Assembly: GCA_964023205.1 (NCBI GenBank)
Contig: OZ026844.1
Location: 13,812,790 to 13,876,789, forward strand
Length of the DNA: 64,000 nucleotides
Origin: Lutraria lutraria
Lineage: Eukaryota; Mollusca; Bivalvia; Venerida; Mactridae
Direction of reading: 5' to 3'
Part shown: positions 36,365-46,644 of the stretch, one piece after another
How positions within the stretch are numbered: the first letter of the stretch is position 1
How the letters are laid out: every line of letters starts with the position of its first letter
Notes under the pieces: generated by a model
Told to the model about the DNA's origin: nothing
Seen by the model: only the letters and a program-made list of their open reading frames with translations
Database searches by the model: none
Made by a program: the position numbers and the translations under genes

Positions 36365-36478
36365 GAGAATGCCCCTCTGAATGAAATTCATGAAATAATG
36401 AATTTTTCTTGAACATTTCTTCCATAGTTCATGAATAGTTCATGAAGTATGGATCACTATTTGACAGGGGTGGAGAAA
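36365..36478 (+). repeat. TTCATGAA-family end unit, copy 5
   Basis: It runs gcccctctgaatgaaattca, tgaaataatgaatttttctt, gaacatttcttccatagttc, atgaatagttcatgaagtat and gatcactatttgacagggg. This is one of the better preserved units and shows both edges, AGGGG-like on one side and TTTGACA on the other. Confidence 0.8.
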
Positions 36479-36479
36479 A

Positions 36480-37294
36480 CATTTCATCAAAAATGCCCTT
36501 TATTAACACAACCCACATGTTTAAATTATTTAGACTAAATTTTGTCCAATTATGCAAGAACGTTTATGAGATTAAATTAAAAATCCTGGTTTGCCAGGAA
36601 CCAGAAATGTTCCCATATGGATGAAAGTGGAATTTTAAATACCACTCACTAGAGTCTTTTCAAGTCAATATGTGACCTTATCATCTGATTTTACCTCGAT
36701 GACTTTGACCTGTCACTACATCACCTCAAATTGCTAGTTTCAGTACAACCTACGTTATTCAAAGCGTCCCATCATACATTATGTATTCCTGTCAAATTCC
36801 AGGAGACAGTTCTTCAAGCAGAAACAAATCTCATCTAATGAATTTCCAGTTGTCTAAAAAAGTGAGCTATCCCATAATCCTCTTGCTGACAGATCTCGAC
36901 TAGGAAGCTTCCTTAGATCGGCCATTATAGGCATCAAAATTCCCCTTTGGGTAATGACACAAACCAATGATGATTAAACGTAGACTAGACTACAAACATG
37001 GAACATTGGGCTGTTAAGTAAAGTTTGGAACCATTCAATTTCAAAATTATTCCTTTAAGTAAGTACTTACAGAGTTAATGATAATACAGAAACAATTCTC
37101 AATTCTACCGTCATGACGATTTTCTCCGAGATATTATGTCAGGCTGCACAGATATTGTATTTTTAGATCCTGGATAGTGCCACCAATTACACTAGCTTCT
37201 TTAATTATTACTTCAGAAATCACATAATGGAAACCATTACAATATTGAGCAAAATTATCCTGTAACATTAAATACTTGTCATTTATAACATAGT
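36480..37294. other. AT-rich sequence, no gene seen
   Basis: Nothing recognised before the foldback element. The target-site word gtaatt occupies 37295-37300. Confidence 0.5.
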
Positions 37295-37329
37295 GTAATT
37301 TACGGAATCCTGTTAGTGCCATGTCGAAT

Positions 37330-37845
37330 GTCGTCCGTCGACCCACAAACGCGACGCACGACAACGCGATACGACAATGCGACAACGCGATACGACAATG
37401 CGACATGGATACGACAATGCGACAACGCGATACGACGCTCGACAATGCGACACGACGGACGACAATGCGATACGACATTTGTCAAAATATCGTGATGTCG
37501 AGTGGCCAATTTTGGCACGATATATTACAATGTCGTATCGCATTGTCGCATTGTCGCATCGCGTTGTCGCATTGTCGTATCGCGTTGTCGCATTGTCGTA
37601 TCGCGTTGTCGTGTCCAGCATTTCAGCGACATGCGACGCACGACAACGCGATACGACGCTCGACAATGCGACACGACGCTCGACAATGCGATACGACATT
37701 CGTCCAAATGTCGTGATGTCGTATCGCGTTGTCGTGTGTCGCCTATGCGTCCATACCATGACATGCGACAACGCGATACGACAATGCGACAACGCGATAC
37801 GACGCTCGACAACGCGATACGACATTTTAAAAATTGTCGTGCGTC
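37330..37845. repeat. left-arm array of alternating 21-bp units
   Basis: Units run forward (37330-37490), reversed (37530-37615), forward (37632-37705), reversed (37712-37740) and forward (37763-37840). The arm can therefore fold on itself as well as pair with the other arm. The mirror-image array occupies about 38570-39050. Confidence 0.85.
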
Positions 37846-38569
37846 GACCGGTGTTCACTTAAATAAATACCGCCGTTCGCTTCGATCGTTGCGACAATAA
37901 AATTTACTCGCACCTGACCTGAACAAAAGTCTAACACGCGCGGTAGGATGGCGTCTGCTAGTTTCTTATGTATGTTTTCTTATATTGACAAGGGTTGTTC
38001 ATGAATTGTCATAATATGATATATAAGTAATTTTTGTGGTAGTTAATACATGTGCTGGTTTACATTATACATTAACGAATTCGTTGTTTTCTGATTAATT
38101 ACTGGCAGTTTGTTTGCATTAACAGTTATATTAACTAGTGATGACTGCCAAATGCATATCTATATATAAATATATATTTTCATGAGGTCAATATACAGGA
38201 ATCAGCCATCTTTAGAATATACAGCTTCGTCGTGGAAACATTTCTATCCAATGGAGTTACTTTTGTATCTTTGTGTTTGTTCTTCAATACACGTATTAAA
38301 ACGTTCAGTTGTTCATTACAAACGTTAAAGAATAACGCACACGCGCAAATGAAACTAGCACATGTATTAACTACCACAAAAATTACTTATATATCATATT
38401 ATGACAATTCATCAACAACCCTTGTTAATATAAGAAAACATACATAAGAAACTAGCAGACGCCATCCTACCGCGCGTGTTAGACTTTTGTTCAGGTCAGG
38501 TGCGAGTAAATGTTATTGTCGCAACGATCGAAGCGAACGGCGGTATTTATTTAAGTGAACACCGGTCGA

Positions 38570-39050
38570 CGCACGACAATTTTCAAAATGTCGTATCGCG
38601 TTGTCGAGCGTCGTATCGCGTTGTCGCATTGTCGTATCGCGTTGTCGCATGTCATGGTATGGACGCATAGGCGACACACGACAACGCGATACGACATCAC
38701 GACATTTGGACGAATGTCGTATCGCATTGTCGAGCGTCGTGTCGCATTGTCGAGCGTCGTATCGCGTTGTCGTGCGTCGCATGTTGCTGAAATGCAGGAC
38801 ACGACACACGACAACGCGATACGACAATGCGACAACGCGATACGACAATGCGACAACGCGATACGACATTGTAATATATCGTGCCAAAATTGGCCACTCG
38901 ACATCACGACATTTTGACAAATGTCGTATCGCATTGTCATCCGTCGTGTCGCATTGTCGAGCGTCGTATCGCGTTGTCGCATTGTCGTATCGCGTTGTCG
39001 CATTGTCGTATCGCGTTGTCGTGCGTCGCGTTTGTGGGTCGACGGACGAC
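38570..39050. repeat. right-arm array of alternating 21-bp units
   Basis: Mirror image of the left-arm array and about 33 bp shorter in total arm length, so unit gain or loss has occurred on one side since the arms were identical. Confidence 0.85.
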
Positions 39051-39204
39051 ATTCGACATGGCACTAACAGGATTCCGTAGTAATTTCAAAATTTTACCCT
39101 ACACAAATATTTAAATGCCAAGTGTGGTTGTTTATTGTTATACAGAAATGGAACCAAATTTATTTTAGCAGCAAAACTTTTATGATTATTGTAAAATTCA
39201 TATA

Positions 39205-39385
39205 CAGTCAAACCTGTTAACAAAGGCCATCGGCATGGGAGGGACAAAAATTGTGGTCTATATTGACAGGAGGCCTTTATTTGGGAGGCCCTCTTGTTCT
39301 AACATTCAATTACGGTATTTTAAAGAATGACCGTTATTCTGAGAGCGACCTTATTCAGAGGAGGCCATTAACACAAGTTTGACTG
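39205..39385 (+). mobile_element. mariner-like MITE, 'cagtcaaacctgt' family, copy 4
   Basis: A 181-bp element between TA dinucleotides (39203-39204 and 39386-39387). The ends are cagtcaaacctgttaacaaa and attaacacaagtttgactg, inverted with respect to each other. It is one of the best preserved copies and a good reference for the family. No coding capacity. Confidence 0.9.
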
Positions 39386-39389
39386 TACT

Positions 39390-40845
39390 GAGTTTTTTCT
39401 GAGCTATAATCTAACACCATTAATTCTGCTTTCATACAATCTATGTTAGATAGCCGGTGTGGACAATTAAGACTCTAACTTTTATGTTTTCATATTAGAA
39501 AAACACAGCAAAATATGAGGGCATTCAGAACTGAACAGAATCAAACTCTGTTCTAGATCTATATTAGGAAAATAACTTCCTTAAAAAAATAGTAACTTAC
39601 GTCCTATTATTAAAGTAGCCCAAACAGCACAGTTAAATGAGCTGAACCCAGCAAGAATACATTTAACTAGTCTATGCACAACATACATTCAAATATTTCA
39701 GGCAATCACAACAAAAAGGATGCCAATTAAGTTTAAGATGTTGAAAGTCAGAATAATTATGTTCCATCCTCCAGACCATGCACTTTATAGATGGGAATCA
39801 ATATAAAACACATTGACCTTCATTAATAAATACTTAAACATGGTTGAAAAAAAACTGTGTTGTTTGTTAATTAATTTTGTATGTTAAGTAACTTAACCAG
39901 TTGGATGGAATCTTATCAATATCAGCAGAAAACTTATTGATTTGTCCGCGTCTACAAGCACTGGACTAACAGAACATATTTATAAGCACCAGGTTAAAGC
40001 ATGGTCTAACCGTTAAAGTAGCTTACAAAACATTGTAGGATTTTTACTGAGTGATCCAATTAATGTGGATTCGTTATACAACAAAACACATAATATCAAC
40101 TAACAAAACTGTACTGCCAACATTTTGGCATCACCGCCTTTATCAAGACATGACAATAAAATAATAAAATTACGGACGTTACATCTTAATAATTTTCATA
40201 AAAGGAAACGTAAAAAGGCTGGAATGCATAACAAAATGTAATGCTTTCAGACTAATGATATACGATTATATCCTAAAGTAATATGATATAAAAAAAAAAT
40301 TATTGAGTGATCGTTAGAATTAAACCTAGAATTCATACTATATACGGAGATAGTAATATGAGTACAAGACAATACTAGGTAATAATTATTGATATCACAA
40401 GTTTATTTAGTTGAGATATCAGAAAAAGGTAATATATAACCCGCCAATGCTCCAATCCATTCTACCATAATTGAGATACATAAAATAATGGCTGATCTCA
40501 TGTGGTGCTTATGGTTCTGTGCAGGATAAAAAAATATCTGGTCAATAAAACATCCCTGTACAATATCACTCAATACTCCTTAAGTTAACTTACAATACAT
40601 ATAAAGCATTCCGACGACCAATAAATCACTGAGAGTGCAATAAATTACACTTGCGTGTCTGACGGCATTAAATCTATCCGGCAAACTAGAAATTTATAAA
40701 TACAAATTAAATAAATAATACATTGTATAACATCAGATACTTGGAGAATACAATGATAACTTAGGGAAATAGTTTTAAGCCTGAAAATTTATTTAAAAGA
40801 TCAAGAATAATATTATGAAATGTACATGTATATATTTAGCTTTGA
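39390..40845. other. AT-rich sequence, no gene seen
   Basis: Nothing recognised. Confidence 0.5.
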
Positions 40846-40849
40846 AGAC

Positions 40850-40975
40850 TAAAATTCTGCCCTTGAAATGGAGTTCATGAAATCATGATTTTTTCTTGAA
40901 CTTTTCTTGCATTCTTTCTAGTTTAGAAAGAAAGAAAGAAAGAACAGCTATTTGACAGAAGCAGTGTTTGATTGG
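40850..40975 (+). repeat. TTCATGAA-family end unit, copy 6, with GAAA microsatellite
   Basis: Starts ctgcccttgaaatggagttc and atgaaatcatgattttttct, then ttgaacttttcttgcattct. It is interrupted by a (GAAA)n run at about 40925-40944 before the usual ctatttgacag edge. The microsatellite replaces the normal atagttcatgaa segment. Confidence 0.7.
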
Positions 40976-41499
40976 TGCTATAGACATGTGCATATCCTGA
41001 TGCAGACAATCACATCAAACTCAACATAAAACTAAGATGTATATAAACAATAAAATGTTCAATTGAGATTCATGCAAATTTTATTAATATTAAATCGTAA
41101 TGTTGTACACATCTTTAACTGATATATACAAGTACTGTCCATATAAGGCAGTCTTCAAATCAGTGGTTTGCCCCCCTGCCTGAACAGATTTTTTCCTTCT
41201 TTAAGTCTTTTGGGAGACAACCTACTGTAGACTGTTGTTGTCACTGACAGATGTATACATATTGTTAAGTAAATCATGTAAACTTTTGCGCAGTTTTAGA
41301 ATAGCTTTATTGCCTCATAAAATAGCACAGACTTAAGCTTTTAAAGCATCTGTCAATTGTATAAACCAAACATATGCATTCTGGACCAGAGTTGTTTTAG
41401 ATAATGCAGTACATGTATGACCAGCTATTTTTTAATTAAAGTGGCGAATCTTTAATACCAATGATCACCTTTGATGCATTTAAATTTAGAAGACTCTGA

Positions 41500-41720
41500 A
41501 TGATTCTTAAAAAGTTCATGAAAAAATAGGGTTTGGATCATGAACACTTCATGGACTCCAAATGATTCATTAATGATTCATGAACTGTTAATCCCTTAAA
41601 TAGCAGTTCATGCACAAAAGTTCATGATTACTATTTCAAGAACCGGTTATGACCAGTTCATGAACTATCCTTGAATGGCTTGAAATGTTCATGATTTCGT
41701 GAACTTTATTTCGCAGGGGC
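41500..41720. repeat. TTCATGAA-rich repeat, copy 7 (long form)
   Basis: At least eight ttcatga or tcatgaa words occur in about 210 bp, including gattcatgaactgttaat, ccagttcatgaactatcctt and atgttcatgatttcgtgaac. It ends at a gcaggggcag edge. Related to the blocks at 22.0 and 32.6 kb. Confidence 0.7.
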
Positions 41721-42464
41721 AGGCATCACCTTTAATGAATTTTTGAAGTCGTATGCTGTCTTTCCTCTGATTTTAATAACTAAAGCCTCGAGTTACCCCA
41801 AATCTTACACACTTTTGCCATTTATGTTATAATGTAAGAAAATTTACTATCAAGTTTATATAAAATTGTTACGGTAAGTAAAGTATACTCATGTGTAGGC
41901 TCATTCATGTATTAAGTCAATTCAAAGGGAGCACTTTACTGTAAGAGATATCATCATAATTATGCTAATGTTGAGTCAACATTTTATCAACAATTTTAAA
42001 TATTTTAATAGATCCAACATCCATGTGTGTTTTAACATGATTAAAACAATTTATTATAATTCAATTAAATACCTTAAGCACATTTTGTAATGTGATCCAC
42101 CTTGGTGACATAATTTAGCATTCAAACATTTAACCTACCGACTGATGAACATGAAAAACTTGAAATGCTTCAATAATCATGCATAAATCATTCAGAATTG
42201 AGACCTTAGCTCATAAAGTAAACACATCAGGTAAATAAGTCATTATTCACAACCTGTCATCATACAACCGCATATAAATGATGTGACATGAAATTACTTA
42301 ATGTGTATATATTTTCTAAGGAGATAAAGTCAGGCAATATTTTCCGACCGAGACATTATCTACACGTGACCACACATCAAAGTCGGAATAAAAGTAAACC
42401 CAGAAAAAAATATTTACAACAACACTCACAAAAAGTCCCTCACAATAATCTGAATCAACTTCAA

Positions 42465-42556
42465 ATAATTATTCATACTTGATGAACTATTCATGAAATA
42501 TACAAGAATAGTTCAAGAAAAATTCATGATTACATAAATTCCTTTGGAAGGGGTAG
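42465..42556 (-). repeat. TTCATGAA-family end unit, copy 8
   Basis: Reverse orientation: aattattcatacttgatgaa, ctattcatgaaatatacaag, aatagttcaagaaaaattca, tgattacataaattccttt, ggaagggg. It faces copy 9 at 43058-43152, and the pair encloses a MITE. Confidence 0.8.
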
Positions 42557-42583
42557 ATGACCAACAACTAGCACAAACATATA

Positions 42584-43007
42584 CAGTTGAAACGCGATAG
42601 TCCGAAATGCGATAGTTCGAAAAATGCGATAGTTCAAAATCGTTTGTCAGTCCCGGCAAATTTCCTTCTATTTTCAATATAAATTTGATGCCAAAGTTTG
42701 AAATGTGAAAAGTACGAAAAATGCGAAAGATTTATTTCCCTTATGTGTTAAGCTATCATTTGCAGAGCTTGTCTCCGGTAAACAATTAAATTCAGCTTGT
42801 TCCGATTTTTACCGTTTTCAGCCGCGGAAAATTCGGTTCGAGCAGAAACATAATAAAAACGTGTTGAAATCACGCTTCAAAGGGCGGGGTCATCACAATA
42901 TTCCAGACTTTTTTCTCATAAACAAAAAGATGCGATAGTTCGAAAAGTGCGATAGTATGAAATTTTCAGGCTTTCCTGTGGCATTTCGAACTATCGCGAT
43001 TCAAGTG
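42584..43007. mobile_element. mariner/pogo-like MITE with 'gcgatagttcgaaa' repeats
   Basis: Terminal inverted repeats of 29 bp including the TA (42582-42610 and 42981-43009, 26 of 29 matching; left starts tacagttgaaacgcgatag). The TA at each edge suggests a Tc1/mariner target duplication. Subterminal gcgatagttcgaaa-like words are repeated two to three times at each end. A plus-strand frame of 78 codons (42705-42938) fills part of the interior, but I see no transposase signature, so it is either a decayed remnant or incidental. CpG content is high for this window. Confidence 0.8.
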
Positions 43008-43057
43008 TACATATATATACATGTATAAGAGAATCATTGTGTGAAGCTGTCTGGCAC

Positions 43058-43152
43058 CTTTTATGGGAATTTATGAACGCATGAATTTTTCTTGAATGTT
43101 CCTTGAATAGTTCATGAAAAGTTCATGAAGTATGTATAACTACTTGACAGAC
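43058..43152 (+). repeat. TTCATGAA-family end unit, copy 9
   Basis: Reads accttttatgggaatttatg, aacgcatgaatttttcttga, atgttccttgaatagttcat, gaaaagttcatgaagtatg, taactacttgacag. It is the reverse complement of copy 8 over about 85 bp. Confidence 0.8.
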
Positions 43153-43159
43153 TTGATAA

Positions 43160-44155
43160 TCAGTCATGTTTGCAGTATATGGACCACAATTTGTAAATGT
43201 TTTTATTACATAAGATTTAGTTGACAGCTTTATTCCAAAGCTTACTATCGAACATTGGGACGGACAATAGGAATAAAACTCATGCTGTTGGCTCAGCTTG
43301 ATGTAGGTAATTCCAATTAGTTCATGTGAAAACTCAAATACCAGAATACCTTCCAATTAAACCCCATTACTGAATGGCTCTATTAGTTCCAGTGTGGGTA
43401 TTTGATTGAAATAATAAATAGTTAAGCTGCTCGAGTTAGTTTCCAGACACTAAATTATAAATACAATGTTTTACTTCAAACATTTGAATTAAAGTAATAA
43501 ACCTCAGTGTTATCTTAAACAGACCTGGAGCAAGTTGTCTGATCTTTATAGCTGACTAGAAGAATTCTAGTATTTTTCTCAGGAAAAAATACAAATGCTC
43601 ACTTTTTCTATCTCGTGAGCAAACAAAGACATCAGTGTTTTCTTTGAGATCTGTAAATCTCATCTATTATAACCAGGGAATGTAAGATATTTTAAGGACT
43701 CCGGAGACTTAACATGTTCACTGGATTGATTTAACAAATTTCCTCATGCAGATCACATTAAAACTTAGATATAACAGATTTGTTATCTCCTTGTATAATT
43801 TGGTTGCTTTTAAAATTCTCAGTTTACATATTTACTTACAGTTAGCAAATTACAGAATTGATTTTCTATAAAGTTACTGGCAAACAAGGCCATACCAAAA
43901 TAGGATCTTATGTTTAAAGTCAGCATCAGTTTTCAAAACCTTTTTAGGCCTACTAAAGTCTTTACAAACAAGTTTTTAAAAACGTTTAGGACATTAATCA
44001 AATATACATGGACATAGATGAATCAGTAGTAATTACAAACATTAATGGCTATTCCAATGATTACCTCCTCTGATAAATTGCTGTTTGAATCTTGTTTACA
44101 AAAGGCACTTAACATGATTATGAGTGTTTTTTAAATTTTGTATGTTTTTTTTTCA
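43160..44155. other. AT-rich sequence, no gene seen
   Basis: Nothing recognised. Confidence 0.5.
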
Positions 44156-44160
44156 AATAG

Positions 44161-44232
44161 GTCCAACGAAATCCAATCCGCCCGAGGACGCTAAACATAG
44201 ATTCTATTTTGGAATGGCCTGATCCTGATTAA
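44161..44232 (+). CDS. possible terminal exon or conserved repeat fragment
   Basis: After a strong acceptor (tgtttttttttcaaatag, ending at 44160) the phase-0 frame reads VQRNPIRPRTLNIDSILEWP, then DPD and a TAA at 44230-44232. The segment is much richer in G, C and CpG than its flanks, and LNIDSIL loosely resembles an eh1-type motif. Against an exon, the minus strand is open too (MFSVLGRIGFRWT in part), which is what a short dispersed repeat would also show. No upstream plus-strand exon was found. Confidence 0.25.
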   Translation, partial: VQRNPIRPRTLNIDSILEWPDPD

Positions 44233-44454
44233 AAGCTGCAAGCTAAGCCACGATGTTGTACTTAGAACATGAGTGCAGAATTAAATATATATAATAATTA
44301 ATTATAATGTATGTAATTAACAATATACATACAGATCACACACGTTAATCTCAAAACAATAAATAGGCTAAAAAAACACTATTTATATATTTACAAATAA
44401 AATAAGCAAAAATGTTAAGTATGAAAATTGCTTCATTTATCTTAACCACTTCGA

Positions 44455-44530
44455 ATAAAATTAATGAAATCATGAACTTTTCATGTACTATTCATAGTTC
44501 ATGATATATGCATAATTATTTGACAAGGGA
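44455..44530 (+). repeat. TTCATGAA-family end unit, copy 10
   Basis: Contains aattaatgaaatcatgaact, tttcatgtactattcatagt, tcatgatatatgcataatta and tttgacaaggg. It is shorter than the others, having lost the ttcttgaac segment. Confidence 0.7.
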
Positions 44531-45094
44531 AGTTAGGATATGTCTATGAAAAAGGCCTCTGGACCTGGAATAGTCTTATGTGTTACCATTTAATACAACT
44601 GCAGTATTTCACTTGGACACTTAGGCGTCAGACCTTTAAAAGAAAAGTTAATCCAGCTGACCCCAGTATGAACCTACCGACAACAATAGAACAATTGAAA
44701 CATGGTGATTATGGGATCCAGACTGCTGCACAAATATGGCTTTGCACTTAAAATGTTGGAGACATATGTCGGTTTATTAAATACAACAATGTCTAAACTG
44801 GGCAGATATAAATGTATTACCATGTCGTCATTTTATTGCATCTGCTGACCACAAACACATTGCTGACTTCTCCATAATGACTATATTTAGGATATGATAA
44901 CCAAACCTAAATCTATATTGATAGACCTTCACAGTGAGATCATGTAAAACACCACATGGTGACCTTGAGCAGGTGCTTGAAGAATATAACAATCAGAATT
45001 ATATGTAAATTTAAGGATGGTTTCAATTAAGTTACCAGTACACTTTTGCCTGATGTATTATAACAATATCATCAACTATATAATATTACTAAAA

Positions 45095-45180
45095 ATTGTC
45101 AGCGCGAGAAAAATAATGTTGACCGAGGCAGCGACCGAGGTAGTGCCGAGGCCAACATTACTTTTTCGAGGGCTGGTGAT
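45095..45180. repeat. short palindromic hairpin element
   Basis: Arms 45095-45130 and 45145-45180 are inverted copies with substitutions: gtcagcgcgagaaaaataat, gttgaccgaggc versus gccgaggccaacattacttt, ttcgagggctg. The loop is about 14 bp. The arms are CpG-bearing and the element resembles short palindromic repeats I would expect to recur in such genomes. No function is evident. Confidence 0.65.
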
Positions 45181-45353
45181 TTGTGATATTTATTTTATTA
45201 TACTGAAGAATTATTAGAAATATAAAAAGAAAAATATGATGTCACATCATTTTAATAAGCAGTGACATTACATGGACTATCAAGCTTTTACTACTACTTC
45301 AAACTCAGTAAACGAAATTTAGGTCTAATTAAAAGTAAGTAGAATGTACATTT

Positions 45354-45548
45354 CAGGGCTTTTTTTCACAGGTTGGGGAAGGGGCCTCTTCCTTAAATTT
45401 GGGGGAAAATAACGCATAATTTTTGCAAAAGGGGAAGAAAAAACTTGATGTAAATTTAATTTTAGGGGAAAAATGCATGATTTTAAAGAATTTTCCAGAG
45501 GGAAGACGCCTATTAACGGCCCCTGCTATAGAAGGAAAAAAAGCCCTG
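45354..45548. mobile_element. 195-bp MITE-like element with cagggcttttttt ends
   Basis: The left end is cagggctttttttcacagg and the right end ggaaaaaaagccctg, inverted over about 13-15 bp. The interior is rich in gggga and ggggaaaa words and contains tcttcc/ggaaga complementary pieces. No clean target duplication is visible, so the superfamily is undecided. The CAGGG start is compatible with hAT-type elements. Confidence 0.5.
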
Positions 45549-46227
45549 CATGTGCAGATTTTATTATGAACAACTCGTCAAATAAATGGAAAATGATTTA
45601 ATAACTGAAAATCTGTTTGAACTGTACGCAAAATATTTCTACGCATGTGTTATTACCATGTGTTATTAAAAATTAATGCCCGCTCAGGTACATGCGACTT
45701 TAGATTGGAAAAGGGAGTGAGGTATAATAGTATTTCATACAACATACTTGACAAGAATTGACAACAAAACACCACTATTGAATGCTGGTGCTATAGGAAA
45801 ATCTCTGAGTACATGCTTCTATAACAGAAAACATGTCAAGAGCATTATGATGTCAAATACTAGTACAAAGCAATTACATTGTAATAATGCCATAAGCATA
45901 TTTGATACCTCTCAGTGAGGGATATGTATTGCGTTGGTCTAACAGGGAGTAGATTCCAGAAATCACGAATATGATGTTTCAATCATTATAGTACAGTATG
46001 CTTCATGACCAGAAAAACGCTATTTGCAATTTTTACCACATATGGAGAAATCAATCATTTTACTGACAAGCTATAGGAACTGTAAGTCAATTAAACATTT
46101 CCTATAAAATGGAACTTTAATTCAACAACTACATGTAAAAACATAAAAAGTATCAAATGAAAAAATAAAAAAAATAAAATGAAGATTATATTTAAAATGA
46201 ATCATTAAAGTGATTTCAATTAACCCC

Positions 46228-46318
46228 TTAGAAAGGTATTGATGAAATCATTAATCTTTCTTGAATAATTCTTGCATTTAATAGTTCATGAAGTAGGAAT
46301 AATAATTTGACATGGTAA
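46228..46318 (+). repeat. TTCATGAA-family end unit, copy 11
   Basis: Reads accccttagaaaggtattga, tgaaatcattaatctttctt, gaataattcttgcatttaat, agttcatgaagtaggaataa, taatttgacatgg. Both family edges are preserved. Confidence 0.75.
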
Positions 46319-46644
46319 AGGAATGAATGAATGTCAGCCAATTGGGATTGGTCTGTGACAACAAAACATCACCATTCAAGATGGTGAAATACCTTAATTC
46401 ATTGATATAAGAACAGATGTTAAGTAATAATAAAACACACTTGATTCAAATAAAATTTAAATTCTACTTAATTACATGATTGTAGGAGGGGAATATAACT
46501 TCAATTTAGTGTGGTATTAAATTCCAGACAAACCGGGATATCTGAGTTTGTTACTAAGCTATATTTGTACTCAAACCTCATACATGACCTAACGTAATAA
46601 TACAACAACTAAATAACCACAAATAATTTTGGAAAATGAACAAC

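Larger units (their letters stand above)
37301..39079. mobile_element. foldback transposon-like element, CpG-rich palindromic arms
   Basis: A 1,779-bp inverted-repeat element. The left arm (37301-38061) and right arm (38352-39079) are near-perfect reverse complements, starting tacggaatcctgttagtgcc and ending ggcactaacaggattccgta. They flank a 290-bp AT-rich loop. A perfect 6-bp direct repeat GTAATT abuts both outer ends (37295-37300 and 39080-39085). The outer half of each arm is an array of a 21-bp CpG-rich unit (gacaacgcgatacgacaatg plus c) that changes orientation several times. The inner part (37850-38061 and mirror) is unique and holds a cgcgcggtaggatggcgtct segment. Many overlapping frames occur on both strands only because 21 is a multiple of three and stops are absent; none is a protein. 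The loop has no transposase, so the element is non-autonomous. Its superfamily is unknown. Confidence 0.9.

Noticed and set aside
37313..37858. Long minus-strand frame (181 codons) and overlapping frames in the foldback arms as protein genes
   Set aside because: The translated words merely repeat every seven codons, equivalent frames occur on both strands in both arms, and the pattern follows from a stop-free 21-bp repeat.
42705..42938. Transposase gene inside the 42.58-43.01 kb MITE
   Set aside because: The 78-codon frame shows no DDE triad context or helix-turn-helix motif that I can recognise and is far too short for a transposase.
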